Of a stretch of DNA of 64,000 nt, positions 17,250 through 25,400 are shown piece after piece. The stretch lies in the NCBI RefSeq assembly GCF_002499975.2, contig NZ_CP052766.1:2542001-2606000 (forward strand), in the 5' to 3' direction. The stretch is from Alteromonas pelagimontana (lineage in GTDB: Bacteria; Pseudomonadota; Gammaproteobacteria; Enterobacterales; Alteromonadaceae). The notes beneath the pieces are model-generated. The model was not told where the DNA came from. It was given only the letters and a program-made list of their open reading frames with translations, and did no database searches. A program made the translations under genes and the position numbers. How positions within the stretch are numbered: the stretch's first letter is position 1; each line of letters starts with the position of its first letter.

Positions 17250-18746
17250 GTGAGAATCATTTTGCAAAATAGTAAAGTAAAAAAAGTTGTTATTGCTGGT
17301 GGTGGTACCGCAGGGTGGGTGGCGGCCGCCGGGTTATCCAAACAGCTTGGTAAATTAGTCGAGGTGGTACTGGTAGAGTCAGAACAGATCGGCACCGTAG
17401 GTGTAGGAGAAGCCACTATTCCTCCTATGCGAGTATTCCATTCCTTACTAGGTATTGACGAACAGGAATTTATGCGTGCCACCGAAGCTACGTTTAAATT
17501 AGGTATCCTGTTTAAAAACTGGGGGCAAATAGGCGACGAGTATATCCACCCCTTTGGCACCACAGGACAAGGTAGTTACCTGGCCGATTTCCAGCATTTT
17601 TGGTTACACGGACAGAGTAAAGGTATCAACCAAGCCTATGGGGAGTACAGTCTGGAAGTGCAGGCTGCCAAAGCCAATAAATTTGTTGTACATAAAGGTG
17701 GCAAGATCAATTTTGCCTACCACCTCGATGCCACCCGTTATGCCCAGTATTTACGACAATTCAGTGAACGACTGGGAACTAAGCGGATAGAAGGCAAAAT
17801 CAAGCAGGTACAACAACATCCCAACGGATATATTAAAGCCTTGCAGATGGAATCTGGCGAGTTAGTTGAAGGTGACTTGTTTATCGACTGCACCGGATTT
17901 GCTGGTTTACTGATTGATAAGACTTTAAAAGTGCCATTTGAAGACTGGGGACACTGGTTGCCTTGTAACAGCGCGATTGCGATTCAAACTGAATCGGTTG
18001 GTCCGGCCAATCCATATGTTACCTGCACCGCCCACAACGCAGGATGGCAATGGCATATTCCTCTGCAACACCGTGTCGGTAATGGCAATGTGTTTTGTGG
18101 CGAGTTTATGAGTGATGACCAAGCCAAACAGCACTTGCTGAATAATGTTCAAGGCAAAGTATTAACCGAACCGCGGGTAATTAAGTATAAAACCGGACGT
18201 CGCCAGCAATTCTGGGCTAAAAACTGTGTCGCGCTAGGTTTGTCCAGCGGTTTTGTTGAACCACTGGAATCAACCAGTATTTACTTGTTTATGAATGGTA
18301 TTATTCGTCTGATGCGGTTATTCCCGTTTGATGGTGTGACAGAACCGTTAATGAATGAATACAACCAGCAGTCTATCGATGAGCTGGAAAATGTGCGTGA
18401 CTTTATTATTTTGCACTACCATGCAACTGAACGTGAAGACAGTGAATTCTGGCGCTATTGTAAAAATATGTCAGTACCAGATTCCTTGTCACATCGGATG
18501 GATCTATTTAGACAAAATGGCACTGTGCAACTCGGCGAGAAAGAGATGTTCAGGTTGGAGTCATGGGCACATGTAATGATCGGTCAAAGGTTAATTCCCG
18601 AACAATACCACAAGATATTCAACACCATGTCAGATCAAGAGCTGACTGGGTATCTAGCCAATATTCGCAATCAAATAACCGAAGTGGTGAATAAATTACC
18701 GACCCATCAGGATTTTATCAACCAATATTGTAAAGCATCGAGCTGA
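17250..18746 (+). CDS. Flavin-dependent tryptophan-halogenase-like protein
   Basis: This is a 498-aa FADH2-dependent halogenase-type protein. It has the FAD-binding motif GGGTAGW (residues 17-23), the GVGEATIP segment, and the halogenase signature WxWxIP as WQWHIP at about 266. The active-site Lys corresponding to K79 of RebH is present (ATFK, residue 83), and so is the conserved EPLEST segment carrying the catalytic Glu. All key residues therefore appear intact. The start is GTG 17250 or TTG 17262; neither has a strong ribosome site. Length is close to PrnA/RebH (about 530). A flavin reductase would be needed but is not in the window. Real substrates of TBDR-associated members are poorly known and free tryptophan is not assured. 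DUF6445 begins three bases later. Confidence 0.88.
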   Translation: MRIILQNSKVKKVVIAGGGTAGWVAAAGLSKQLGKLVEVVLVESEQIGTVGVGEATIPPMRVFHSLLGIDEQEFMRATEATFKLGILFKNWGQIGDEYIHPFGTTGQGSYLADFQHFWLHGQSKGINQAYGEYSLEVQAAKANKFVVHKGGKINFAYHLDATRYAQYLRQFSERLGTKRIEGKIKQVQQHPNGYIKALQMESGELVEGDLFIDCTGFAGLLIDKTLKVPFEDWGHWLPCNSAIAIQTESVGPANPYVTCTAHNAGWQWHIPLQHRVGNGNVFCGEFMSDDQAKQHLLNNVQGKVLTEPRVIKYKTGRRQQFWAKNCVALGLSSGFVEPLESTSIYLFMNGIIRLMRLFPFDGVTEPLMNEYNQQSIDELENVRDFIILHYHATEREDSEFWRYCKNMSVPDSLSHRMDLFRQNGTVQLGEKEMFRLESWAHVMIGQRLIPEQYHKIFNTMSDQELTGYLANIRNQITEVVNKLPTHQDFINQYCKASS

Positions 18747-18749
18747 CTT

Positions 18750-19463
18750 ATGGATGTGCAATTATCTCTCAACAAAGATATGGCCGTTAATGTTCAGCGC
18801 TTCGGTAACGAACAATTGCCGGTATTGGTCATCGACAATTTCCTTGCCGAGCCTGAGTTACTGGTGGAGCATGCGTGTCGGCAGTCGTTTAAACATAATT
18901 CCCAGTTCTATCCCGGGATTCGGGCGGTGGCACCCAAAAGTTTTCAACGGCTGTTACTGGGTTCGTTAGGCCGGACTTTTAAACAAGTATTCGAATTGCG
19001 AGGCAATCAGCTAGGCCTTTCCATTTGTCACTATTCAATTGTCACCACTCCCGCTGATCAGCTACAACTGCTCCAACGTATCCCTCATTTTGACTCTATT
19101 GAGCAAGACCAACTTGCGGCAGTATATTATTTGTTCAAACAAGATCTAGGCGGCACGTCTTTTTATCGTCATCGTAAAACAGGGTTTGAATATGTTGATG
19201 AAAAAAGACAGACCGACTATTACCAATCACTTGAAAGTGAAAACGGGACAACAAATATTCCTCAATCCGGTTATATTAATGGCGACTCCGCACTTTTTAC
19301 CCGCATTGGTGAAGAACAAGGGATGTTTAATCGATTGATTGTTTACCGCCGCCAATGTCTGCATAGCGGTTCAATCAGCTCCGATTTTGTTCCGAATCCC
19401 GACCCGCGTCAGGGCAGATTAACAATTAGTGCTTTTATTGATTGCATAGATACAGGATCTTAA
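18750..19463 (+). CDS. DUF6445-like protein with a putative 2OG-Fe(II) oxygenase motif set
   Basis: This is a 237-aa protein I match to DUF6445, which commonly neighbours tryptophan-halogenase-like genes. Its layout resembles a prolyl-hydroxylase-type oxygenase. A candidate HxD lies at H113-F-D115 (IPHFDS), followed by AAVYYLF and GGTSFYRHR. A distal His is at 205 (CLHSG), and an Arg that could bind 2-oxoglutarate is at 223 (GRLTIS). This residue assignment is my inference, not an established activity. The gene starts three bases after the halogenase stop, so tight co-expression is expected. No signal peptide is visible. It closes the cassette; the following region holds decayed sequence. Confidence 0.8.
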   Translation: MDVQLSLNKDMAVNVQRFGNEQLPVLVIDNFLAEPELLVEHACRQSFKHNSQFYPGIRAVAPKSFQRLLLGSLGRTFKQVFELRGNQLGLSICHYSIVTTPADQLQLLQRIPHFDSIEQDQLAAVYYLFKQDLGGTSFYRHRKTGFEYVDEKRQTDYYQSLESENGTTNIPQSGYINGDSALFTRIGEEQGMFNRLIVYRRQCLHSGSISSDFVPNPDPRQGRLTISAFIDCIDTGS

Positions 19464-19638
19464 GCAATAACGGGTTGATCTATGTGAAGTCAATTCACAA
19501 AAAAGTTGAGGTTGCGCCTATGGCATAACCAAATTCGGTCGCCAAAATAAAACAGAAAAATAAAACAGACACACAAAGGCGCAAATGAATATTACTCGAC
19601 TATCTCAACCTGTTAAATCCTGAGGGAGCCCCACGAAT

Positions 19639-19936
19639 TTAGCATCCACTCTTTCGCAGGGCAACCGCAGCGGTTAGTTCATCCAGCCAGCGAATGGTCT
19701 TTTTCCATTGATGCAGGGCAAACCGTAATGCTGTGTCAAACGCTATTAGGCCAAGAAAGTGAAAGGACAGAACGGATTCGGTTTTCGCTATTTGCCTGAA
19801 AGCGCCGATGCTTGTTGGTGATAACCAGCATCATACCCAGAAGAACAGCCACCAATGAAGCCAGCGAGGTTAGCAAAACCAGAACGGTAATGCGTGTTTT
19901 GGTTGTACTTCGATTGTTGTAATTCTGGATAGTGAT
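19639..19936 (-). pseudogene. Frameshifted fragment of an unidentified gene with one membrane segment
   Basis: The minus strand reads a membrane-helix-like stretch (TVLVLLTSLASLVAVLLGMM) and then NKHRRFQANSENRIRSVLS. With a one-base frame shift it continues as FHFLGLIAFDTALRFALHQW and KKTIRWLDELTAAVALRKSG before TAA. The composition is protein-like across the shift, but no start codon or ribosome site exists. I cannot name the family. A transposase remnant is possible. Confidence 0.3.
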
Positions 19937-20015
19937 TCAGAAACCTGCACTGATCAACGTAAGAAATAACAGAAAGTTAAAACCAATGTCCGAAACGAAA
20001 AATTTACAATGAATT
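19927..20015 (+). repeat. Diverged direct repeat R2 (partner at 11737-11835)
   Basis: It shares GGATAGTGATTCAGAA and several ordered shorter blocks with R1. It lies just after the receptor-halogenase cassette, partly overlapping the decayed minus-strand fragment. Confidence 0.6.
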
Positions 20016-20156
20016 TCATTTCATGCGGTTTTGTGTAGGTAACTGCCATTTTTAGCAATGAACAATAATATTGAGCGAGTGTGCTAGCAGCGTGGTCAAA
20101 GAATGTTATTCCACCGCGCTGCCAGCTTTTGAAGTGCAACTACCGTATAGCTACGC

Positions 20157-21866
20157 TTAGTGGTCTTGGGTGATTTGCGCGGCTAAGGAATATACCAGTG
20201 GCGCGTTCCAATTAATGGTGACTTCGTTGGTGGCGTAACTGCACCAGTCATCTATGTAGGAACGTGCCGGTACGGCAGACGGGTAGTTGCAACCGTCCTG
20301 CTGCCCCGCATGCGGGCCACCGACCAAAAATCCGGGAACAGGGTTTAACTGATCATCGGCGCGAGATTGTCGATGATGAATGTTCATCGGCTGGCGGCTG
20401 CCAAAACCGGTAACGTAGCTGTACCCGGTTGGGTTTAAGCCCAACACATAATCGTTCAGTCGTATGGCTGCTTGGCGAAATTTGTCCTCTTGTGTCAGTT
20501 GCCATGCTTGCCAAAGCACCATAGCATTGTTCATGGCAACGCCGTTACTTCCCCAGACAAAATCCTTCGCTGCCATCGCCACGCCGTAAGCTGAATTGTC
20601 GGCTTCATCTATCAGTTTGTTCGCCAGCGAGAGCAAGTGAGTTTGCAATTGATTGCGCTTATTGGCATCCAGATTCTCACTGTCTTTTAACAACGAAATC
20701 GTTCCCAGCAACGCCACATTAGACCAGCCTGGCGTGACAGGATCGCCTTGATAATCCAAAAATGCCTGCAGATATTGCGCTTGTCCTGTGGTGAGATAAA
20801 GCTCGGCAGCGGCCCAGGCGAATTCGTCACTCACATCGTCATCACCGTATTCACCAGTATGAATGTCAGACTCGTTGTGATAAATGCGCTGCGGGTTCTG
20901 CTGCGCCCACTGCCAGGCTAATTTTGCTGCTTGTTGATACTGTTGCGGATTTTCGTAAGGTAGGCGGCTGGCAACAGCCATAACCGCAGCAAAATTGAGT
21001 GTAGCTGCGGTGCTCTTGCCGGTAACGACACGTTGCGCTGTCGCTTCTGCGGGCATTACGGCACCGGCAAAATATTTTGTGGTTAATTTGTGATTTACGC
21101 CGCCGTCCGTGTCTTGCATGGTCAGCAACCAGTCCAAATTCCATTTTACTTCATCCAGAATATCGGGAACGCCGTTGGTTGATTCAGGAATATTTAGCTG
21201 GCGCTGCTGGTAAAAGCGGGGGAAATCCAGATACGTGCGCATTAAGGTATAAGTGGAAATACCGCTGTTGACCACGTACTTATTGTAATCACCGGCGTCA
21301 TACCAGCCTTTGCTGGAAGAAAAAGCTTTTTGGCTGATTCTTGCTTCGGCGTTTAAAGGGATCACATTGGTGTCGGGATGACCTGCTTTGCGCTGCCAGA
21401 CAGAGGCAAAGGCAGGGTCTAGCGCAGTGCTCGCACGATTAAAATAATAGGCTTTAATAGCGGCGTCGTGTGCATCTTCAAGTAATGAAGAACCAATATA
21501 AAACGGCGGCGAAAACTGACCACTTGCAGAGCGAATGCGATATTCGCCCGGCTGATGAACCTGGCTGAAATCGGCCATGCTTGCTGTTTCATCCGCCAGT
21601 TTCCAGTATTTTGCGCCGGTGGATTTGCCTGAGAAAACGGGCTTCAAGGTGGCAGTGTTAATAACGGAAAAGTCAGCTGCTGAACCAGGTATGATGGCCA
21701 CTTTAGACCGATCAGGTGCATAACCCAACTGGTTGACTTTAATTTCCTGAACTGCCTGATTCGTCAGTGTAGCGGAAGAAGATACCTTTTCCCCTACGGC
21801 GCCGCAGCCTTGTAACGCTGTCAGGTAAGCGCCTATCAATGTTAGTTGACGTAGTTGTTGCTTCAT
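20157..21866 (-). CDS. GH9 family glycoside hydrolase, lipoprotein
   Basis: This is a 569-aa exported lipoprotein. The signal ends in the lipobox LQG-C21, so it is probably membrane-anchored facing the periplasm or surface. An N-terminal Ig-like domain (about 40-120) of the type that precedes GH9 catalytic domains is followed by the (alpha/alpha)6 catalytic domain. GH9 catalytic residues are visible: the Asp pair in WYDAGDYNKYV (D190, D193) and the acid Glu in SYATNEVTINWNAPL (about 548). The family contains endoglucanases and exo-acting beta-glucosidases/glucosaminidases. Substrate cannot be fixed from sequence; by context it may act on cello- or mixed-linkage oligosaccharides that accompany xylan. 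It lies 109 bases downstream of the esterase gene on the same strand. Confidence 0.88.
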   Translation of the reverse strand: MKQQLRQLTLIGAYLTALQGCGAVGEKVSSSATLTNQAVQEIKVNQLGYAPDRSKVAIIPGSAADFSVINTATLKPVFSGKSTGAKYWKLADETASMADFSQVHQPGEYRIRSASGQFSPPFYIGSSLLEDAHDAAIKAYYFNRASTALDPAFASVWQRKAGHPDTNVIPLNAEARISQKAFSSSKGWYDAGDYNKYVVNSGISTYTLMRTYLDFPRFYQQRQLNIPESTNGVPDILDEVKWNLDWLLTMQDTDGGVNHKLTTKYFAGAVMPAEATAQRVVTGKSTAATLNFAAVMAVASRLPYENPQQYQQAAKLAWQWAQQNPQRIYHNESDIHTGEYGDDDVSDEFAWAAAELYLTTGQAQYLQAFLDYQGDPVTPGWSNVALLGTISLLKDSENLDANKRNQLQTHLLSLANKLIDEADNSAYGVAMAAKDFVWGSNGVAMNNAMVLWQAWQLTQEDKFRQAAIRLNDYVLGLNPTGYSYVTGFGSRQPMNIHHRQSRADDQLNPVPGFLVGGPHAGQQDGCNYPSAVPARSYIDDWCSYATNEVTINWNAPLVYSLAAQITQDH

Positions 21867-21975
21867 AGTTGTTCGCTTTTAGTCGCAGGTTCAACGTCTT
21901 ATGCTATTACAATACTGTAAACGTCGTGTTGTTAAAATTGACCTGGAGGTTCCGATTTTTCTTCTTCCTGTCTGG

Positions 21976-23898
21976 TTATTCTACTGCTGCGGCAAAAGGT
22001 GCTGCAGGAAGGCCAGCGGAATCCGCCAGGCCAACTACCGGATTATCTCCCCAGGCGTAGCGTACAAACTTCGGCTCTGGAACATCGGGATGACTTAATG
22101 TAACGCGTAGATTGTCAGTAGCCACCTTTGCCCATCTGAACACTTTATCTTTACCGGCAATGGCAAAGCCACTGTTGTCATCGCGGGTCAGTATCAAGGG
22201 AGGATGTTGTTCGGCAAATTGTAGCACCAGCTTCTGCTGATCCCTGCTAACGTTTAAAAGAACCGGCCCCTGATAATCGATGTTTCTGGCATAAGCAAGA
22301 TTTTCCGCAGCCAGCGCCAATCGTTTGCCAACCGTGGCTTTATTCACAGGGTGAATATCATTCCATTCACCGATATCCAGCGTAACAATGCTTGCCGTGT
22401 TTGCTACTTCCTCAGCTATTTTTACCTGCTGCTCTCTGACCTGCGCCCAGGGCGTGTCGGTGGGTAACGGGCGGCGCTGCATAAAGTTGGTAAGCTGTAC
22501 CACAAGAAAAGGAAAATCACCCTGATCCCAACCTGCTCTCCAGTCGCCAATCATGGTGGCCAGCTTTTCTTTGTAACGGGTAGGGTCGCTGGTGTTGGAT
22601 TCGCCCTGATACCACAATGCGCCTTTAATAGGAAACCCCAACGCTGGCGCGATCATGCCGTTGAAAAGTCCCATGGGTTGCCAGCGCACAAATGTCTGTG
22701 GGGCTAACGGCTTGGTCTCGGCGGCTATTTTAAACTTCCAGTCACCGGTTAAGCTCACACGCGCGTCGTCATTTCCCAGATAGTAAGATTTATCAGCCAC
22801 AAAGCCTGTTTCACCGCTATTCGACACCACCCGAATGGCGATTTGATTTTTGCCTTTATGCAGCAGTGACGCAGGCACTGTATACCGCCGGGGCGGGTAC
22901 TGATATGTGGTATTTCCGACTTTCACACCATTAACATAAACTTCATCCGCATCGACAATGCGCCCCAGCCGCAGTGTTAAATCGTTTCGGGGCGCTTTAG
23001 GAAGTGTGACTGCGCGGCGAAGCCACCAGACACCCGCAAAGCTCTCATTTTTGCCTGTTTGCAAGGATGGCATGGAAATGGTTTCCCAGGCACTGTCATT
23101 GTAGTCAGATGAAAGCCATTTCTGCTGGTAACCGGTATCGGCATCTGCCAGAGCGGTGTACCAGGTCGATTGTCTTTCTTGATCATTTTTTTCAATTGAC
23201 GCTACCAGCGCATCATCGGCGTACCGCTTTCCGGTCGCCAATGCTTCGGGAAAGGCAGAAAGTGCCTTTTCACTCATCCAGGCTTCAATGGGAGAACCGC
23301 CCAGTGAAGCATTAATAATTCCAATGGGCACTTGTTCACTGAGATATATCTGACGCGCAAAATAGTAGGCGACAGCAGAAAGTGAACGGATATTGTTGGC
23401 CGTGGCGGTTTGCCAGTTGCCGTCTTCGTAGTCATCTTGCGGAGCAATAAAATTGTAACGATCAGGAACGGTAAATTCCCGAATTAACGGATAATTTGCC
23501 TGGCGCACATCTTGTGGATAGGCTTCCTCCACCCGCGCCATGGTCAGTTCCATATTCGATTGGCCGGAAGCCAGCCATACATCACCAAAATATACCTCTT
23601 TTATGGTAACCGCTTGCGAGTTACCGGTATTGCTTCCTTTAACGGTAAGCGTGTGCGGCCCCCCAGCTTCTTGCTTAGGAATAGAAAGCGACCACTTACC
23701 ATCTTTCACTTGCGCAGTGCCGATTGTTTTATCATTCAGCAGCAAGGTGACGGCGTTCTCATCAGATGCTTGCCCGCTTATGGGAACAGCTACCTGACGC
23801 TGCAGTACCACACCATCGGAATACAACCGATGAAGTTGCACTTCTGCCAGTGAAGCGGTGCTGGTAAATAACAGTAAACAAAAAAGCGGCGCGCGCAT
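21976..23898 (-). CDS. Secreted sialate O-acetylesterase-like SGNH esterase, probable xylan/xylooligosaccharide acetylesterase
   Basis: This is a 640-aa exported esterase with a signal peptide (MRAPLFCLLLFTSTASLA). The nucleophile motif ASGQSNME gives Ser114. The catalytic Asp/His region is probably EWNDIHPVNK near residue 510. The large insertion between them contains a galactose-binding-like jelly-roll (TLRLGRIVDADEVYVNG), as in the SASA group. By family knowledge these enzymes remove O-acetyl groups from sugars. Acetyl removal from xylan is inferred from its position beside xylA, xylB, GH43, GH115 and GH67. A strong terminator separates it from xylA upstream, so it has its own promoter or depends on readthrough. 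Confidence 0.85.
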   Translation of the reverse strand: MRAPLFCLLLFTSTASLAEVQLHRLYSDGVVLQRQVAVPISGQASDENAVTLLLNDKTIGTAQVKDGKWSLSIPKQEAGGPHTLTVKGSNTGNSQAVTIKEVYFGDVWLASGQSNMELTMARVEEAYPQDVRQANYPLIREFTVPDRYNFIAPQDDYEDGNWQTATANNIRSLSAVAYYFARQIYLSEQVPIGIINASLGGSPIEAWMSEKALSAFPEALATGKRYADDALVASIEKNDQERQSTWYTALADADTGYQQKWLSSDYNDSAWETISMPSLQTGKNESFAGVWWLRRAVTLPKAPRNDLTLRLGRIVDADEVYVNGVKVGNTTYQYPPRRYTVPASLLHKGKNQIAIRVVSNSGETGFVADKSYYLGNDDARVSLTGDWKFKIAAETKPLAPQTFVRWQPMGLFNGMIAPALGFPIKGALWYQGESNTSDPTRYKEKLATMIGDWRAGWDQGDFPFLVVQLTNFMQRRPLPTDTPWAQVREQQVKIAEEVANTASIVTLDIGEWNDIHPVNKATVGKRLALAAENLAYARNIDYQGPVLLNVSRDQQKLVLQFAEQHPPLILTRDDNSGFAIAGKDKVFRWAKVATDNLRVTLSHPDVPEPKFVRYAWGDNPVVGLADSAGLPAAPFAAAVE

Positions 23899-23916
23899 TC
23901 GGGTTCCTTAAGATAT

Positions 23917-23947
23917 AAAAAAAGTGCAGATGGTCTGCACTTTTTTT
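23917..23947 (-). terminator. Rho-independent terminator of xylBA
   Basis: Stem AAAAAAAGTGCAGA / TCTGCACTTTTTTT with loop TGG lies just past the xylA stop. The A/T flanks make it potentially bidirectional. Confidence 0.85.
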
Positions 23948-23966
23948 AATTAACAATCAGGCATTC

Positions 23967-25286
23967 TTAGCGGAAGATTGCTTGGTTTACCTGGTTTTCC
24001 AGCAGTTCCTGCTGACCAGAAACATGCTTGGGAGCAAGTTCTTTGTCGGCAGCAAAACCGGCCAGTGTTTCCAGTGAATAGTCACCACTAATGATTTTCT
24101 TGCCTAAATCAGCTTCCCAGCCGCCGTAACGCTTATCTTTGGCTTTGGTAATGAAATCATTTTCAATAAGGGCGGCTGCTTTTTTCAGACCCAGCGCGCA
24201 GGTATCCATGCCGCCAATATGACCGTGGAACAAGTCTGCAGGGTCGATGCTTTGACGGCGCAGCTTAGTGTCGAAATTAAAGCCGCCAGAGGTGTAACCG
24301 CCGTTTTTCAGGATTTCATAACAAATTAACGTCATCTCTTCAACGCTGTTAGGGAACTGGTCTGTGTCCCATCCCAGTTGCGCGTCGCCGCGGTTGGCAT
24401 CAATGGAACCGAAAATTCCCAGGGCAAAGGCCGTGGCAATTTCGTGGTGGAAAGAGTGACCGGATAGCGTTGCGTGATTGGCTTCGATATTGACGCCAAA
24501 CTCTTTCTCAAGACCAAACTCTTTCAGGAAACCATAAACTGTCGCGGTGTCGTAGTCATACTGATGCTTAGTCGGTTCCTGTGGTTTAGGTTCAATAAGC
24601 AACAGTCCATCAAAGCCAATTTTGTGTTTATGTTCTACCACCATATTCATAAAACGACCGAACTGCTGACGTTCCCGTTTCAGGTCCGTATTTAACAGCG
24701 TTTCATAACCTTCGCGACCGCCCCATAACACATAATTCGCTCCGCCCAGTTTCTTCGTTGCATTCATTGCATGAAACACCTGGGTTGCTGCGCGAGCAAA
24801 AACTTCAGGATCAGGGTTAGTAGCTGCACCAGACATATAACGAGGATGGCTGAAAACGTTAGCCGTTCCCCAAAGTAGCTTCATGCCGGTCTCTTCCTGC
24901 TTTTGCGCCAGTACGTCAGTCATTTGGGCAAAATTACTGATATAACTGCTGATGGAATCGCCTTCAGGTGCAACATCGATATCGTGGAAGCAGTAGAAAG
25001 GTGCACCAAGCTTGGCAAAAAATTCAAATGCTACATCCGCTTTCTGTTTTGCACGCTCCATGGCATCGCCAGCTTGAAGCCAGGGACGGCCATAGGTGCC
25101 GCTACCAAAGACGTCGGCGCCGTCCCAGCAGAAGTTGTGCCAGTAACAGGCGGCGAAGCGCAGATGATCTTCCATCGATTTGCCAAGAATCATTTCCTGC
25201 GGATTATAATGTTTGAATGCCAGCGGATTAGTGGAGTCAGCCCCTTCAAATTTGATCGGGCTAATGTCGCTAAAAAAATCTGCCAT
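23967..25286 (-). CDS. xylA: Xylose isomerase
   Basis: XylA converts D-xylose to D-xylulose in the cytoplasm, the first intracellular step of xylose use. At 439 aa it has the class II length. Visible signatures are [33 protein letters not shown] with metal-ligand Glu, [18 protein letters not shown], and GSIDANRGD. All are intact. It follows xylB on the minus strand with 114 bases between them and ends at a strong terminator. Control by XylR, encoded divergently beyond xylB, is expected from the E. coli precedent. Confidence 0.97.
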   Translation of the reverse strand: MADFFSDISPIKFEGADSTNPLAFKHYNPQEMILGKSMEDHLRFAACYWHNFCWDGADVFGSGTYGRPWLQAGDAMERAKQKADVAFEFFAKLGAPFYCFHDIDVAPEGDSISSYISNFAQMTDVLAQKQEETGMKLLWGTANVFSHPRYMSGAATNPDPEVFARAATQVFHAMNATKKLGGANYVLWGGREGYETLLNTDLKRERQQFGRFMNMVVEHKHKIGFDGLLLIEPKPQEPTKHQYDYDTATVYGFLKEFGLEKEFGVNIEANHATLSGHSFHHEIATAFALGIFGSIDANRGDAQLGWDTDQFPNSVEEMTLICYEILKNGGYTSGGFNFDTKLRRQSIDPADLFHGHIGGMDTCALGLKKAAALIENDFITKAKDKRYGGWEADLGKKIISGDYSLETLAGFAADKELAPKHVSGQQELLENQVNQAIFR

Positions 25287-25400
25287 AAATTACTCCAGTG
25301 GTTGGGCGCTGGGCCCATGAATGTATTTGCGTTAATACTCGGTAAAGTTGGTCTCTCGCACAATTACGTAAATTGGATAAACTTTTGTGTTTTTTATTTG

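Larger units (their letters stand above)
19464..20156. other. Gene-free stretch with a decayed coding fragment and repeat copy R2
   Basis: No intact gene is supported on either strand. It contains a minus-strand, frameshifted protein-like fragment (19639-19936) and R2 (19927-20015). Nothing else was recognised. Confidence 0.5.

Noticed and set aside
15426..19463. Biosynthetic gene cluster for a halogenated antibiotic
   Set aside because: No NRPS, PKS or other scaffold enzyme is nearby. The SapC/TBDR/DUF6445 context fits the receptor-linked type better.
11320..20156. Prophage or integrative element carrying the cassette
   Set aside because: No integrase, tRNA attachment site or phage genes; only diverged repeats and debris are present.
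21869..22098. Short plus-strand frames between GH9 and the esterase
   Set aside because: They overlap the real minus-strand esterase and lack start signals.
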